A stretch of 64,000 nucleotides of DNA, taken from the NCBI RefSeq assembly GCF_004193775.1, contig NC_041019.1, forward strand, positions 53,605,928-53,669,927. The letters are read 5' to 3'. Made by a program: the position numbers and the translations under genes. Of this stretch, positions 22,205-33,508 are shown piece after piece. The notes below the pieces were generated by a model. It did no database searches, was not told the origin of the DNA, and saw only the letters and a list, made by a program, of their open reading frames with translations. Each line of letters begins with the position of its first letter. Positions within the stretch are counted from its first letter, which is position 1. This DNA is from Glycine soja (lineage: Eukaryota; Streptophyta; Magnoliopsida; Fabales; Fabaceae).

Positions 22205-25200
22205 GTAATAATTAAATGAAATGCATATAAGTAGAAATAAAATTTATATATATTCTGTATAAATATTTTTTCTATATTTTTAAATTTTATAGAGTACTTT
22301 ATGTTTTTACAATAGTATAACAAATGATTAATTATAAAAAGAGGAGAAAAAAAACTCTCCGGCGAAAATAGTATTTATATATGATTAATATTGTTGGGTT
22401 GGAGAGTGGCCAATTTAAGATTTGGGCCCAATACCCCACTCTGACCCAAAATACAAGACCTAGACCCATAAAGTAAAAGAAAGTGAGAAACCCTAGTTTC
22501 TTTCTCTTTCTCCCATCAGCCACCATCTTCTTTCAGAAAAGTCCTTTTGCCTAATCTTTCTCTGCAACTCTTTCTGTCTCACCGAAATCACAAGAAACCC
22601 TAATGTCTCACTTTCTCTTTAACTCTTTCTGCATCGTCAGAGTTGCAGAACATATTTGTCTTGCAAGAAATAGCAAAATGTCTCTGCCTCTCCTGAAAAG
22701 TAAAAAAACTTGACACCTCTTTGGAATCACAACCACTTATGCCCATGAAAATGGTAGTTTAGCTGCAAAACACGGCCACTTCAACCACGATGACAAACTT
22801 GCAATGCATTATCATTTTGTGTCATGCCATGCCTGTTCCTAATCTGCAACCGCACCCTGCGAATCACCGCTACAGCAGCATAATTAACTACTTAGTTTCT
22901 TGTTTCCTATTTTTAATTTAGTTTCCATAGACAGTTTGATCATATTATCTTAATTCAATTTAATATTTAATAATGATTATAAAGGCGAGGAGCCTCTGGG
23001 CACATTGGGGTACGCTTGCTTTTTTTAAAGATTATAAAGAAAAAAATAAGAAGAAAAAAAGAGCAGAAAGAGGGGTGGGGAGAAACCAAAATCAGAGGCT
23101 TTATTTCAAAGGCCCAGAACAAGCCCAATATGAGTTATAGAAACAACCAGATTAATATGATCCACAAACCAAAATTATCCTAGAGTTAGAAACCAACCCA
23201 AAAAAAAGGAACAAGACACACACAACTAATAGCAATCCGATAGAAAAAGGTTGGCAATGGGGAGAAAGAAAAATCAAAACAAGAGACGCGTTAAACTCAA
23301 AACAGGGGATGTAGAGAAAGAAAAGAGTACGTCATGCTGTGTGGCAAAGTAAAGGTGACACGAATCAGTCGGCTGAGTGAGAGAAGAGAAACATTGCTTA
23401 AAGGGAAAAACTTTTTAGGGCGAAAAACCACGAAAATGGGTTTTCTCTGCACTGGGCTTCCCAACCTACAATGTCACGGGTCTTCAACTCAGTGAATTTG
23501 CCTGTCAATCCTAGTATGATCCACTCCACAGCGATCCCATTCAATTTTACAAGTAAAAATTGTAATTTTGACAACATTGTCCCATATATATGCTTCTCAC
23601 GTAACCCTCAAATTTTTTCCTTCATTCTTTAGACTTAGCTAAGCCATCACATTTCCCACTAACCTTCTGTAAACGATCAATCCAACAAGTGGTATAAGAA
23701 TCAAAGGTCATGACTTCAATTTCTAGAAAGGCACAAAACTGCCAGAGGCAAGTTCTCTGAAGGGCAGGGGATGGGTAACTTTGCCAGTATTCTGCATTGA
23801 CAAGGCTGAGGTAGGTGGAAGTCTGATTGATTAAAGCACTAGAACAAATGCACTTAAGTAGGAAAAAGTTGCACCTTGATTATAAGCTTTACCCTAGAGA
23901 TTAGCACTCTTTCCAACAAACATAATCTCCACCCAGAATGTTCTATTTCCTAAAGAGGTTACTTAACTCAATACTTTCTTTCTCTTCAGAAGTTGAATTA
24001 CAATTCCATTTCAAAAATGAAACTTGAATCAACTGACATTAGCACTTAGAAAAGAAAATGCACCAATTCTGATTGAATAAGATCCCAACATTCCAAAAAA
24101 ATCCAAGCAGAAAAACCACCCTCCCCTCCTAAAATGTCAACTGAATAAAGACAAAGTTTCCACTGTTACAGATCTCCATCCATAGTGTTGTTCCCTGTTG
24201 TGCCACAATTGAACAACAATCAACCACCACTAAAAAGCCTAGCAACACTCATACTTAGCTTTTCCACTGCAAATATACCACATTTAAGATATCACAAGGA
24301 TCAATGGCAATTGACTATCCGATGTGATTCCAATGCATTCCCTTGATGCCTTGCACTCAGATCATTCATTCCATATTTTCATTCAAGAGAATAAATGATT
24401 TATGCTAGATTTTGGCAGCAGACTAAGTTATTATGCTGAATTAGTGAGGAGGAATAAAGAAGACAAAATTACAGGATAAGTCTGAACCGATAGCACAAAG
24501 AAGTCTAAAATAATATGCAATTACAAAAACACCAGCATTCCCCACACAAAAACCAAAATTCCATCAGAAAAAAAAAGGATATTAATTATTAAACCTTAGG
24601 CCAATATGGAATTGGATGAAGGGAATGGAAGAGAGAGATTTGGAATTAGATAATCATAGAAGATATTGCAATAAGATCAAAAAAGAGTGAAATTAAAATA
24701 TTAAAAGGAAAGGGGGGAGTGGTAGAAACCCTATTCTAAGATTTCCAAATTTCCTCAATAGCTCATCATAAAGATTTAAGTTCAAAATAAGAATGGAGAT
24801 AGGATAACAAATATTGGGATTATGAAAGCAGGTGAGAAGATTCCAAAACTCTATCATTTTTATAAATTAAAAAAATAAAAGAAAAAAGGATTTTCCAAAA
24901 AGGAAGCAAGAATAATACGAAAAAAATCTACAAAGAAGCCTCTGGAACCCAAAAAAGGAGATAAAAAAATGAAAGGAAATTAGGGAACACAAGAAAGCAA
25001 AAGACCAATACAATAAACTCGTCTAAATCCAAAAACTAATAATACTACACTCTGAATTTTGAAAGAATGTAATCAATTGGATATAAAAGAGAAACATCAT
25101 TTTTAGTACAAAAGTGGTCTACCCCAATACTCCATCATATATGATAAGAGTTTCAAAAAAAGTCTTAAGAATCAAGATTCAGGGAGCAATATCATTGGGA

Positions 25201-28200
25201 TTGGAATAAGATAATAAACTGAACTCTTAAAAGTACCTATTAGTTTCCGAGACTGACAATCCCCACAGAGCACCAGCAGCCCTCTCTTGAAGTCCAGGGG
25301 AGGCATTAGCACAAGCTTGGGCAAGAGCAACCTATATAAACCACAATGTCAAAACATCAGCATACTAAACTTTTCAGTCTCCTACAGTTCTACATGATCA
25401 ATGATCTGGTAAAAGGATTTACAAGATCCATAAAAAAGATTATTTTTCTTCAGAAAAGGGGAAAAAGATATTCATCTCTATAGCCTCTACATATTAACTG
25501 TCAAATAAAACTGAAAATGATTGTGAAACATTAATTCATAATCTTCAAAAAATTTATTGCACAAAATCATGATTGCAATAAAAATTAACATTTATCACAA
25601 ATCATTTATAAGAATGTATTTTAAAAAGTCTAACTTCACTTTTATGATTGAAATTTGCTCCCTAAAAATGGATTAACTTCAATGTTCTTTCTCATGACAT
25701 GGAAAAACAATTTGAATTAAGACACTTTATATCCATTCAAAAATGTATTGTAGAAGATTATTAACAGTAGAATATTATATCTCTAATATTGATGTTCTGC
25801 ATAAAGGATGAACTGTAGAAGAAAGCAATTCCATTCTATCTCCCAGTCTCTTTCCGTCACTACCCCGCTCTAAATTCAACAATGGTTTATAGTGCAGGTT
25901 TGTCCTTTTTTCTGTCTCAGATTTTCAGTCTTTTGGAATGTTTTTTATCATCCCTTGTATCTTTCTATATCTATTTAATACTATCCATTTTTTCTATAAT
26001 TCTATTTAAATAAAGTTGGCTTTACATGGTACAAAACTTACCAAGGCCTGAACTCCTCCAGCTGCAGCAATGGCCTCTCGATTTCTATCGTCAAATGACA
26101 AATTCCAAAGTGCACCAGCAGCCTCTTGCCTGAATAAATATCAGAAAGTTAAAGCAATGTTGGAGTGAATGCAATATTTTCCAAGATACAAGATCACAGG
26201 TCAAAAGAAGAAGCATTAAAGGTATACCTTTCATGAACCAATGATCTCACAAACTTAAACAGTTGGGTAAATATAAATGGATAGACTTGTGAAGCCAATT
26301 TCTACAAGCAATGCCCCTTTTTTTCAATCATATTGTGATTCAAGTCATTGTTTGTGAAGTCCATACAGAAGTTACAACTTTCAAGGTTAATATTAAATTT
26401 AAGTGAGTTTATCGTAGCAAACTTAACCAGGAGTGTTGAGAAATATAATTTATTAATACAGGTGTTAAGTCAGTGTTTTGTATCACAATTATTCAGAGCC
26501 TCATAAGAAAAACATATTCGGATGCATTTCCTCCATCTATCTTCCTCTATTCCTTCTAATCCTTTAATTTTTAATAAAAGCATTAAAGCAATACATAGTA
26601 GCATAGCACACGCACACAAAGACCAGTTTAAGAATACCTGACACCCTCATGGGGAGAGCGAGTAAGTTGAACGAGAGCCTCAAGAGCACCTGCTTCTTGT
26701 CCAACAGCGGCATTGTTACTGTTACTATCTCCATGGGCAGCTAAGTTAGCCAATGCACGAGCAGCCTGATATTTAACAGTAGTTATGTTAATCATCCTAG
26801 ACCAATTCACTTCCATCCCTCAATGGAGAGGACAAGATTTGAAAAAACATACAACTGAAGAATCAATATTTAATTTAAAAAATAATGTGCATGCATCTGT
26901 AATTAAGGTAAACATGAAGACATGCCGATTCATAGGAAATGATATAAAGCATCTCTTAGCTAGATCATCAATAGCATTATCTATATTTGCAGAATCACAG
27001 CTAAGACATGCATTCCATCCCCCATGTGACACTGGCACATGACCATTGACCAGAATAAGACACAATGTAGACTACATCTCCCTCAAAACTGAAATGACAT
27101 ATTCAAGTAACTTCCGAGAGGTGTAACTGATGGTCCTAAATTTAGCAGAGAGAAAAAGAAAATCCATGCATATTTTGATAACCGCATATAGAAATTGTTG
27201 ATTCATGATTCTTGTTCCACTTATGTCTACGTCATTGTCTATTAAGAATAGGAAAGATGAGACAATGTTATCAATGGCAGATGGCAGAATATGGCGGAAG
27301 GCCAAAAGTCTGCCATATAAGCATACCATTGTGGCCTATGGCGCTGCCATAGCTGGCCTCCCTTCACAAATTACCTATGGTGGTTGGCAAAAATCTGCCA
27401 TGGCACTGCCATTTAATAACATTGACATAAGATAGTGTCAGAGAATATAAGTCCAAAAATTCAATAAAGGAATCAAGAAATGGACTGAAATTCTAGATGC
27501 AAGTAAACACCTTGTAATGCAATGGCACCACCAATGTCAACAGGAGTTAGGCATTGCTAAGCCGTCCAACTTCTTAGTTAAGGATTAGTCGGTAAAAATT
27601 CAAAATAATCCACCAACCACACAATTTTGTAGCCCCACACCTTGGCAGAGGAACAAAAGGGAAATAACAATTATTGTTGGAGAATCGCCTTAATTGCAGT
27701 CACCCCTAGCCCACCTTAATTGCAGCCTCAAGGACAGTGTTTATTCCTACATCGACTAGAGATATGGCTTAAATAGAGCTTATACAGCTTGAGTGGTGCT
27801 CACCTTACAAGCCAGTTTTATGGGATTGAGTTAGGCCCTAATTCTATGAATTATCTATCATGAACACAATCATAAGAGCATTTTAAAATAACTATCATAA
27901 GTTCCAATATTCAATTGGCAAGTATTATCTACCTAATAAAACAGCTTCAAAGATTTTAGCAACTGAACTGGATGGTACCCAAATAATAAAATGAAGTGCT
28001 ACCTGCTCTTGCACTCCCTCAAATTTGCAGTTACGAGCAAGCATCACTAGAGCATGTACACCTCCTGCCGTTGCAACCTCTGTACTACACTTGTCATCAG
28101 CTGCCAAATTAGCCAATGCACCAGCCGCACGTTCCTGAAAAATAAAAACCATGTAATCAACCAACTGCCATATGCATTGTAAAACAGCAACTTCCATTAC

Positions 28201-30163
28201 TGGATATAAGAAGCAATATAATGGAAGGCCCTTAACAAGCTCATAACCATAAAATCAGATAAACTTACTAAAACTCCATCTCCACTAGAGGACCACTTGA
28301 ATATAAGATCCACTAAAGCTTGTATTCCACCAGCTTCAGCAATGGCACCCTATGATGGAATACTTCAAACTTTAAGCATTAAATTTCAACAAATGAAAAA
28401 CTAAATAAGATACAAAATCCAAATTCCAACCTTGTGCTCTTCTCCAACAGAGAGATTCCATAATCCTCCAGCAGCCTCTTCAGCCACTAGCTTGTTCATT
28501 GACCTGGCCAACCCAGCAAGAATCTCAATCCCACCCTCTTCTGCAACAGCTTTGGCCACATTGGCATTGACGGACAAATTTGCAATGGCCTACACAAATT
28601 TAGAAAGTTTGGAGGACAAATACACATTGATTGTGTCAGATTTTTCTTAGCTCGGATTTCTAGTGAAATATGCATGTAAAAGGCATCAAATATTAAGAGT
28701 ACCTCAACAAAATGCAAATATCAATTTTTCTGACAAAAGTACAAGTAAAAGTGACTAGAAATGATCAGGTTGACCAAATTATATACACAAATGGGAAAAA
28801 AGAGTACCTTGGCTGCCTCAGATTGAAGCCCTTCTCTCCAAGATTTTGCGAGGCCAAGTAGAAGGCGTATGCCTCCATCTCGCATAACTGCTTCAGCCCT
28901 TCCACAATCTATGCTAGCATTTTCGTCATCAATTACAACAAAAGTTGCAAGACCTGTGGCTGCCCTCTCTTGAACATCCTCTTGAGAACTCTGCATTAGA
29001 CTAAGCAAAAGCGCTCCACCTTGTTCAACCCAGAAACTATCAAGACCCTGTTGGGGATTCTCAGCAGAACGCAAAAGTGTATGGGATAGCATCCACTCAA
29101 GCCAGGGTATAATTTCATTGAGGTCCTTATCATTATTCTTTGAGGTCCTCCAGTCTAAAAATACATTCTTTCCTCTCTTTGTATTATCAAAAAATAAAGA
29201 AGCCAGTCCTTTAAAAATATCAGTACGAAGGGAAATTAATAACTTGCTTTTATATTTGCTAGCAGAGAAGCTGGTGTCTTCTTCAAGGATAGGACAACTC
29301 AGAGCAATTAAAACCCTCAAATTCTGTGATAAGGATAACATTCTTAAAAGAGCAGATGGACCAATATCAGTTCTTGAAACATCTAACCCAATCAGGTTAG
29401 GAAGTTTATGCCAGAGATGGGAAACCACACCCCACTTCATACTCGATGTCCCCGCAACAGAAAGGAAACGAACTGATAACACATTTCCCAGCGCAACCTC
29501 ATCAACATTCAGACAATCAATGAACCCAATATCAGTCAACTTTGAACAATGCTTAGCCAAAGCATTAATAGCATCAGCATTTACGTCCCTGATGCCTGAT
29601 AGTCTAAGTTTATTCAATTTAGGACAGCAATGAGCTATTGCTTTAATAGCATCACTACTTATTCTCTCACAGAAATCCGGTCCGAGCTGAAGGCTCTCAA
29701 GAAACTCATGCCGAGCCACAATCACCGAAAGAGTTGCATCAGTAATCTTCCTGCAATAGTCACCGCTCAACTCACGCAAGTTCCTAGCTCGAAGATGAAT
29801 TATTGCATCAGCAGACTCTGCCCCGCGAAACCTAAGCTTCTGAAGATGCACACACCTGGGAGCAAGCGACGAAGCCATGCCAGCATCAAACCTGTGCGAA
29901 CGAAGATCCAGAGAACTCCACAAACATGGCGAGCTACCAAGAGACCTCCATGTCTTACAAGTTGACGACAAGCTAGCTCGATCTCGATAACTCAGACATG
30001 ACAATAGCTGAATTACTGTATCATCAGGCAAACACTTCCAATCAACAACCCCTTGCCTTTGAGTTTCCAAATCCAAAACCTCATCTTGAACTTCAGGGAA
30101 ACTAGACTGCACCACATTCCCTTTGCTTTTCCTCGCCAGCTTCCTCCTCACTCTACGATTCAT
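16826..30163 (-). CDS. ARABIDILLO-type F-box/armadillo-repeat protein (921 aa)
   Basis: Arabidopsis ARABIDILLO-1/2 are nuclear F-box plus armadillo proteins that promote lateral root development, probably as SCF ubiquitin-ligase adaptors. Twelve exons join in frame (transcript order): 30163-28808, 28589-28431, 28349-28269, 28134-28003, 26765-26638, 26129-26042, 25331-25237, 19840-19777, 18651-18476, 18163-17942, 17186-17102, 17005-16826, totalling 2,766 nt. Features are a basic N-terminus (RRVRRKLARKSK), an F-box at about 42-88 (WKCLPDDTVIQLLSCLSYRD), leucine-rich repeats at about 100-300, and many armadillo repeats (AAGALWNLS, AARALANLAA). Length and start match the family (about 920-930 aa). 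All introns are GT-AG; intron 7 is 5.4 kb and holds transposon debris. The start at 30163 is supported by the conserved M-RRVRRKL opening. The leader upstream is pyrimidine-rich on the sense strand. Confidence 0.92.
18741..18769. repeat. (AT)n microsatellite
   Basis: About 14 AT units in intron 8 of the armadillo gene. Likely length-polymorphic. Confidence 0.9.
20180..21150 (+). mobile_element. 5'-truncated LINE (non-LTR retrotransposon) fragment
   Basis: Contains the C-terminal end of a plant LINE ORF2 and probable 3' sequence, inserted in intron 7 in the orientation opposite to the host gene. Similarity begins around LFSISKQQQHLIKMMG; the 5' two-thirds, including endonuclease and RT, are missing, which is typical of target-primed 5' truncation. 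A related fragment lies at 33800-34631. Ends are approximate. Confidence 0.75.
20185..20985 (+). pseudogene. LINE ORF2 C-terminus with zf-RVT domain (266 codons open)
   Basis: Encodes the zinc-binding region of plant LINE reverse transcriptases (zf-RVT). Motifs are LWKVKAPSKAAFFAWRLLRD, RLPSKMNLRRR, a CPFC...HIFFTC zinc-ligand set and a tryptophan-rich tail (ISLTWSIWQHQNNIVFEGD). The frame is open for 266 codons, but RT and endonuclease domains are absent, so it is the tail of a truncated element and not an independent gene. The annotated ATG is only the first Met in the surviving frame. Confidence 0.78.
21195..21740 (-). mobile_element. Decayed Copia RNase H / 3' end
   Basis: Read on the minus strand, with stops and frameshifts, the segment gives ADWVVSPTDR..STSRYCVFI, then YQAIVSATCNLIW and LICHNQVALHNASK. 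These match the Copia RNase H order (DADWAG..DRRSTSGYCVF, EYRALS.ATCEILW, CDNQAAIHIA). It is clearly inactivated and older than the intact element at 9516-14918. It lies in the same strand sense as the host armadillo gene. Confidence 0.72.
22111..22202. repeat. Compound (TC)25(TA)21 microsatellite
   Basis: Uninterrupted TC units at 22111-22160 followed by TA units at 22161-22202, in intron 7 of the armadillo gene. Likely hypervariable and slippage-prone. Confidence 0.95.
27265..27430. repeat. Short transposon-like repeat in intron 4
   Basis: A cluster of ATGGCAGATGGCAGAATATGG, CTGCCATA, GGCCTATGGCGCTGCCATAG and ATCTGCCATGGCACTGCCAT. These are multiple inverted copies of the word TGCCAT/ATGGCA, as in the subterminal regions of some plant DNA transposons. 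No ends or target duplication could be set. Confidence 0.4.
27675..27849 (+). mobile_element. Solo LTR-like element with ATTAT duplication
   Basis: Starts TGTTGGAGAATCG and shares an ordered series of words with 590-825. It is flanked by ATTAT at 27670-27674 and 27850-27854. At about 175 bp and with no interior, it looks like a solo LTR of a small (TRIM-like) element inside intron 4 of the armadillo gene. The right end is GA instead of CA, so it is degenerate. The AT-rich duplication could be chance. Confidence 0.55.
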
Positions 30164-31887
30164 GTCTCAACAAAATCACAGCAAAACCAACACCAACAAC
30201 TTCAAACTCCAAACCCCAAATCTCCAAACCACTGAAACAATTCACCCATACAACAGCCTCAGAAAAATAAATCCAACAACCATTGGAAAAGATAACACCA
30301 CCCTCCAAAACAAAGGCACCCCTCCACCCCAAAAAACCCTAGTCATCAACCAAAGTTAACAAATCAAAACACGAAAACAAACAGACCTGAAACCCCACAG
30401 CACAAAACAATCCAACCCCAGATGCCAAAAAACAGATTAAACCCATAATTCATATGCAGGCAAGAGCACAAAAAAAATGAATAAAAAAATGTTTTTTTTT
30501 TATCAAACCTGTGGACTCAAGGCATATGGTCTTTATTGCAAACACAAATCAGATGCATTCAATAGAAATTTGCAATGAAACTCAATGAAGAAATAGGAGT
30601 GAAGAATGAAGCAGGCTGAATGGGGTGTGGAGAGAGAGAAAGAGGATTCATAGGGAAATCAAGAGGGTGAAAAGGGTTGTGCTACATATGAGAGTTTAAT
30701 GGAATGAGAATGAGGAAGAGAAAGAGAAGGGTAATTAGGTTACATGGAAGGGAAATGTGGGAAGAGAAGAAGACAAAGAGAATTACAGCATTGGGGGAAA
30801 GGGGAGCCAGGACAGGAGGAACGAGGGGAAGGATGGGATGGGAAGGAGAACAGACACGCTGTGAAACTAAAACTCATAAAATCAGCATCTTATATACTAC
30901 ATTATTATTAATTATTTCATTATGAAAAATTTCATCACACGTATCTAATAAAGAGCTTACATGGTAAAAACTAACACTAATATGGGACTAAGTAAATAAT
31001 ATTAAAACAAAGACATCTTTTTGTTTTTTTTTTAATGCATGTCTGGATCGAAAGTCATAGACTAATATGATCATACATAAAGATCTATTTAAAAGATTAA
31101 TTTTTATCATATTGTTTTATATATAAAGACCTAGTAATCAATTTTCACATATGATAATCTGAATTATGATTACAAAAGCTCTCACATTTAGAATCCAACA
31201 ATATTTTAAACAAAAATATAGTATGGAACGTATTTGTAAAAAATGAATTTTTTTTATCAATATATTAATTCACATTGGTTATATTTAGTTAAAGGAGTTA
31301 GTATTTCGTAAAATATCAAATTACATTGTGAATTTTCATTTAAAGAGAAAATTATATTTAGTGTTTAATTATATTTCAAGTCAAGTCACCTCATATAGAA
31401 GATATTTGTTTAAAAGCAAAAAACATAAATGTAGAATATTTCAAGTCAAATCACATATTTATTTAAAAGTGAAAAATAAATGTAGAATATAACTTAAAAG
31501 TAAGGAGTAAAAGTTATGATCATAGAATAAAAATTTCAAATATTCATCTAGTCATTAAGCTTAGTAATTTTAGTCTTATCATCTAAAGTATACATCACAC
31601 TTTTAGGATACTTAAAAGAGCTATATCAACAATTAAAACAAAATCATATCTTAATTTCTGTTATACCATCGTCTTTCATCTAATATGTTACGTTAATATT
31701 GTATCAAAGTAAAATGACATAAATAATCCAATATATTAGGCCAATAATAAATTTTACTTAACTTTATTATTGTCTATTTATGTACTGTTTACTTAAACTT
31801 AAATAATCAAGATTAACTCTTTTTGTCTCATGTCCTTAAATAGTAAAAATATATAACCTTCATTTGTTTAAAAATTAATTCATTAAC

Positions 31888-32045
31888 GCCGGTCTAGTGG
31901 GAGTCAGGATAAATGCACGAGGTCTAGGTTTGATTGATAATAATATAGGATAAGAGTATGATAAACTCTTATATTATTTATTGTTTAACGCACATCGGAT
32001 AATATCTAGTATATATGTTTTAGGCAAGTATGAATATCCTCTATG
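31888..32045 (+). mobile_element. Possible SINE remnant
   Basis: GCCGGTCTAGTGGGAGTC fits a pol III A box (TRGYNNARNGG), and AGGTCTAGGTTTGATTG about 30 bp on fits a degenerate B box. No poly(A) tail or target duplication was confirmed. Confidence 0.35.
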
Positions 32046-32570
32046 TATATAAAATATAATAGTTATCTTGAAAGAAAGTTTTTCTATAAGCCAAAATATA
32101 CATATAAATAGAACCATAAAAGTCATTGTTGGAAAAAAAAAAGTTTTTCACGAAGATTTTCGACATATTGATATTTTTTTAAGACAAATTTGAGATATAT
32201 AACCAAAGATGATATTCTTTTAATACAGTTTTAACTTAAAAAAAATATTAATATAATTATATAATTTTTATTTGACACACTTATTTGTTGCCTTGTGAAG
32301 AACAAAATTGAGTTTGTAGGTGAAATATACCACAATTACATATGAAATTTCTAAATGGAGCATGTTCAGCTTTAAAGATTCTTCATTAAAAGTACATAGA
32401 CTTTTTTTACTCATAAAAGTACATACATAAAACAAGTATTTCACGTTTTTCTTTCATGACTGTACAAAGTTGAAATTAATGAAAGCATGTAAATGAAAAA
32501 AGCATTTCATATTTTAGTTTCATAATATTTATACAAAAATTTAATTTGCTTTGTATACTATTCATAAAGT

Positions 32571-32654
32571 AGAATTTCCTACATCATTCTTGTAAGATCA
32601 TTTGTTTTCATTAAGTATTTACTTGATTTAAGAATTTCCTACATCATTCTTGTA
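32571..32654. repeat. 24-bp direct repeat spaced by 60 bp
   Basis: AGAATTTCCTACATCATTCT plus TGTA occurs exactly at 32571-32594 and again at 32631-32654, separated by AT-rich sequence. Confidence 0.85.
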
Positions 32655-33508
32655 GGGGCATGCGCAGTACCACAGGGAATCCACATGGAAACAAACCATC
32701 TTTGCTAGCCATAACATTATGTAGAAGTTTTTCCTTCATAAAAGAGTTTGAAATTTCACCTGAGATTTTAAAGCTTCCATACCCTTTAGTAAATGATGAT
32801 TGATGAGAAAGTGAGCAAAAAATAAAAGGACATGGGAACGTAGTAGACACAAACTCTAAAAACAATCAAGCATCAGTTTTCCCACTAGAACAAGAAAATT
32901 GCCACCATTATGGATGAAAATTCTGAAGAAAAGAGTATGGATATAGTATCAGATCTGTAGTTTGCAGCACTAGTTTATGTCTTTGTTGTTTGCTGTTAGT
33001 CTAAATTGATAATTTTCTCACTTTACAATATTGTTCTATTCAAATGTAGACGATAGCTTCAGGTAACAGTGACATGCAACATTACAACTGAATCACAGTG
33101 AGAAATCCAGAAAGAGCCTTTCAACTTCTAATTAGAAAAAGTTTACCCACTAAAGCAGTTACAAACACAAATTTCTCCTCAATGCTTTAACTCAATAAGA
33201 TAATTTTACACAAAGAGGCACTGGAGAACACATTGGTGCCCAGAGGAATTAGCACTCTTCACAAGTCATACATTTTTTTTATGATATTTTGAACTGAGTT
33301 ACAGAGTAGTAGATGGAACAAAATATACTTTCCTCTATTTCTTGGAGATAGTACACAACATTTTTATTTACATTATTGAAAGCAAGTGATATAACATTGG
33401 TTAACCAAATGCCACACATGAGAATAGAAAAAGACTTTGCCAAACTAAAAGAGAATAAAAACAGAAGTGATCCCAAACTGAAAGGAGTCAAACACATTAC
33501 TTATTCAT

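Larger units (their letters stand above)
19841..25236. other. Intron 7 of the armadillo gene (5.4 kb), transposon-rich
   Basis: Bounded on the minus strand by AG/GT-type sites next to exons 25237-25331 and 19777-19840. It contains a sense-opposed LINE fragment, a decayed Copia 3' end and a TC/TA microsatellite. At 22384-22660 there is a pyrimidine-rich block with 'gaaaccctagtttc' and 'gaaaccctaatgtc', which reads like a plant 5' leader or an LTR but could not be identified. From 22700 to 25200 no coding signal was recognised. Confidence 0.7.
30164..33508. other. Intergenic region upstream of the armadillo gene
   Basis: 30164-30900 is probably the armadillo gene's leader and promoter (CT-rich on its sense strand); a donor-like site at 30509 hints at a 5' UTR intron but no acceptor is convincing. 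From 30900 to 32560 the DNA is AT-rich with a SINE-like segment. A 24-bp direct repeat is at 32571-32654. 33160-33508 is likely the 3' UTR of the next gene. A 73-codon minus frame at 32644-32865 was not recognised. Confidence 0.5.

Noticed and set aside
32644..32865. 73-codon minus-strand frame (GYGSFKISGEISNSF)
   Set aside because: Composition looks protein-like but I know no matching family, and there are no splice partners or promoter; could be an old gene fragment.
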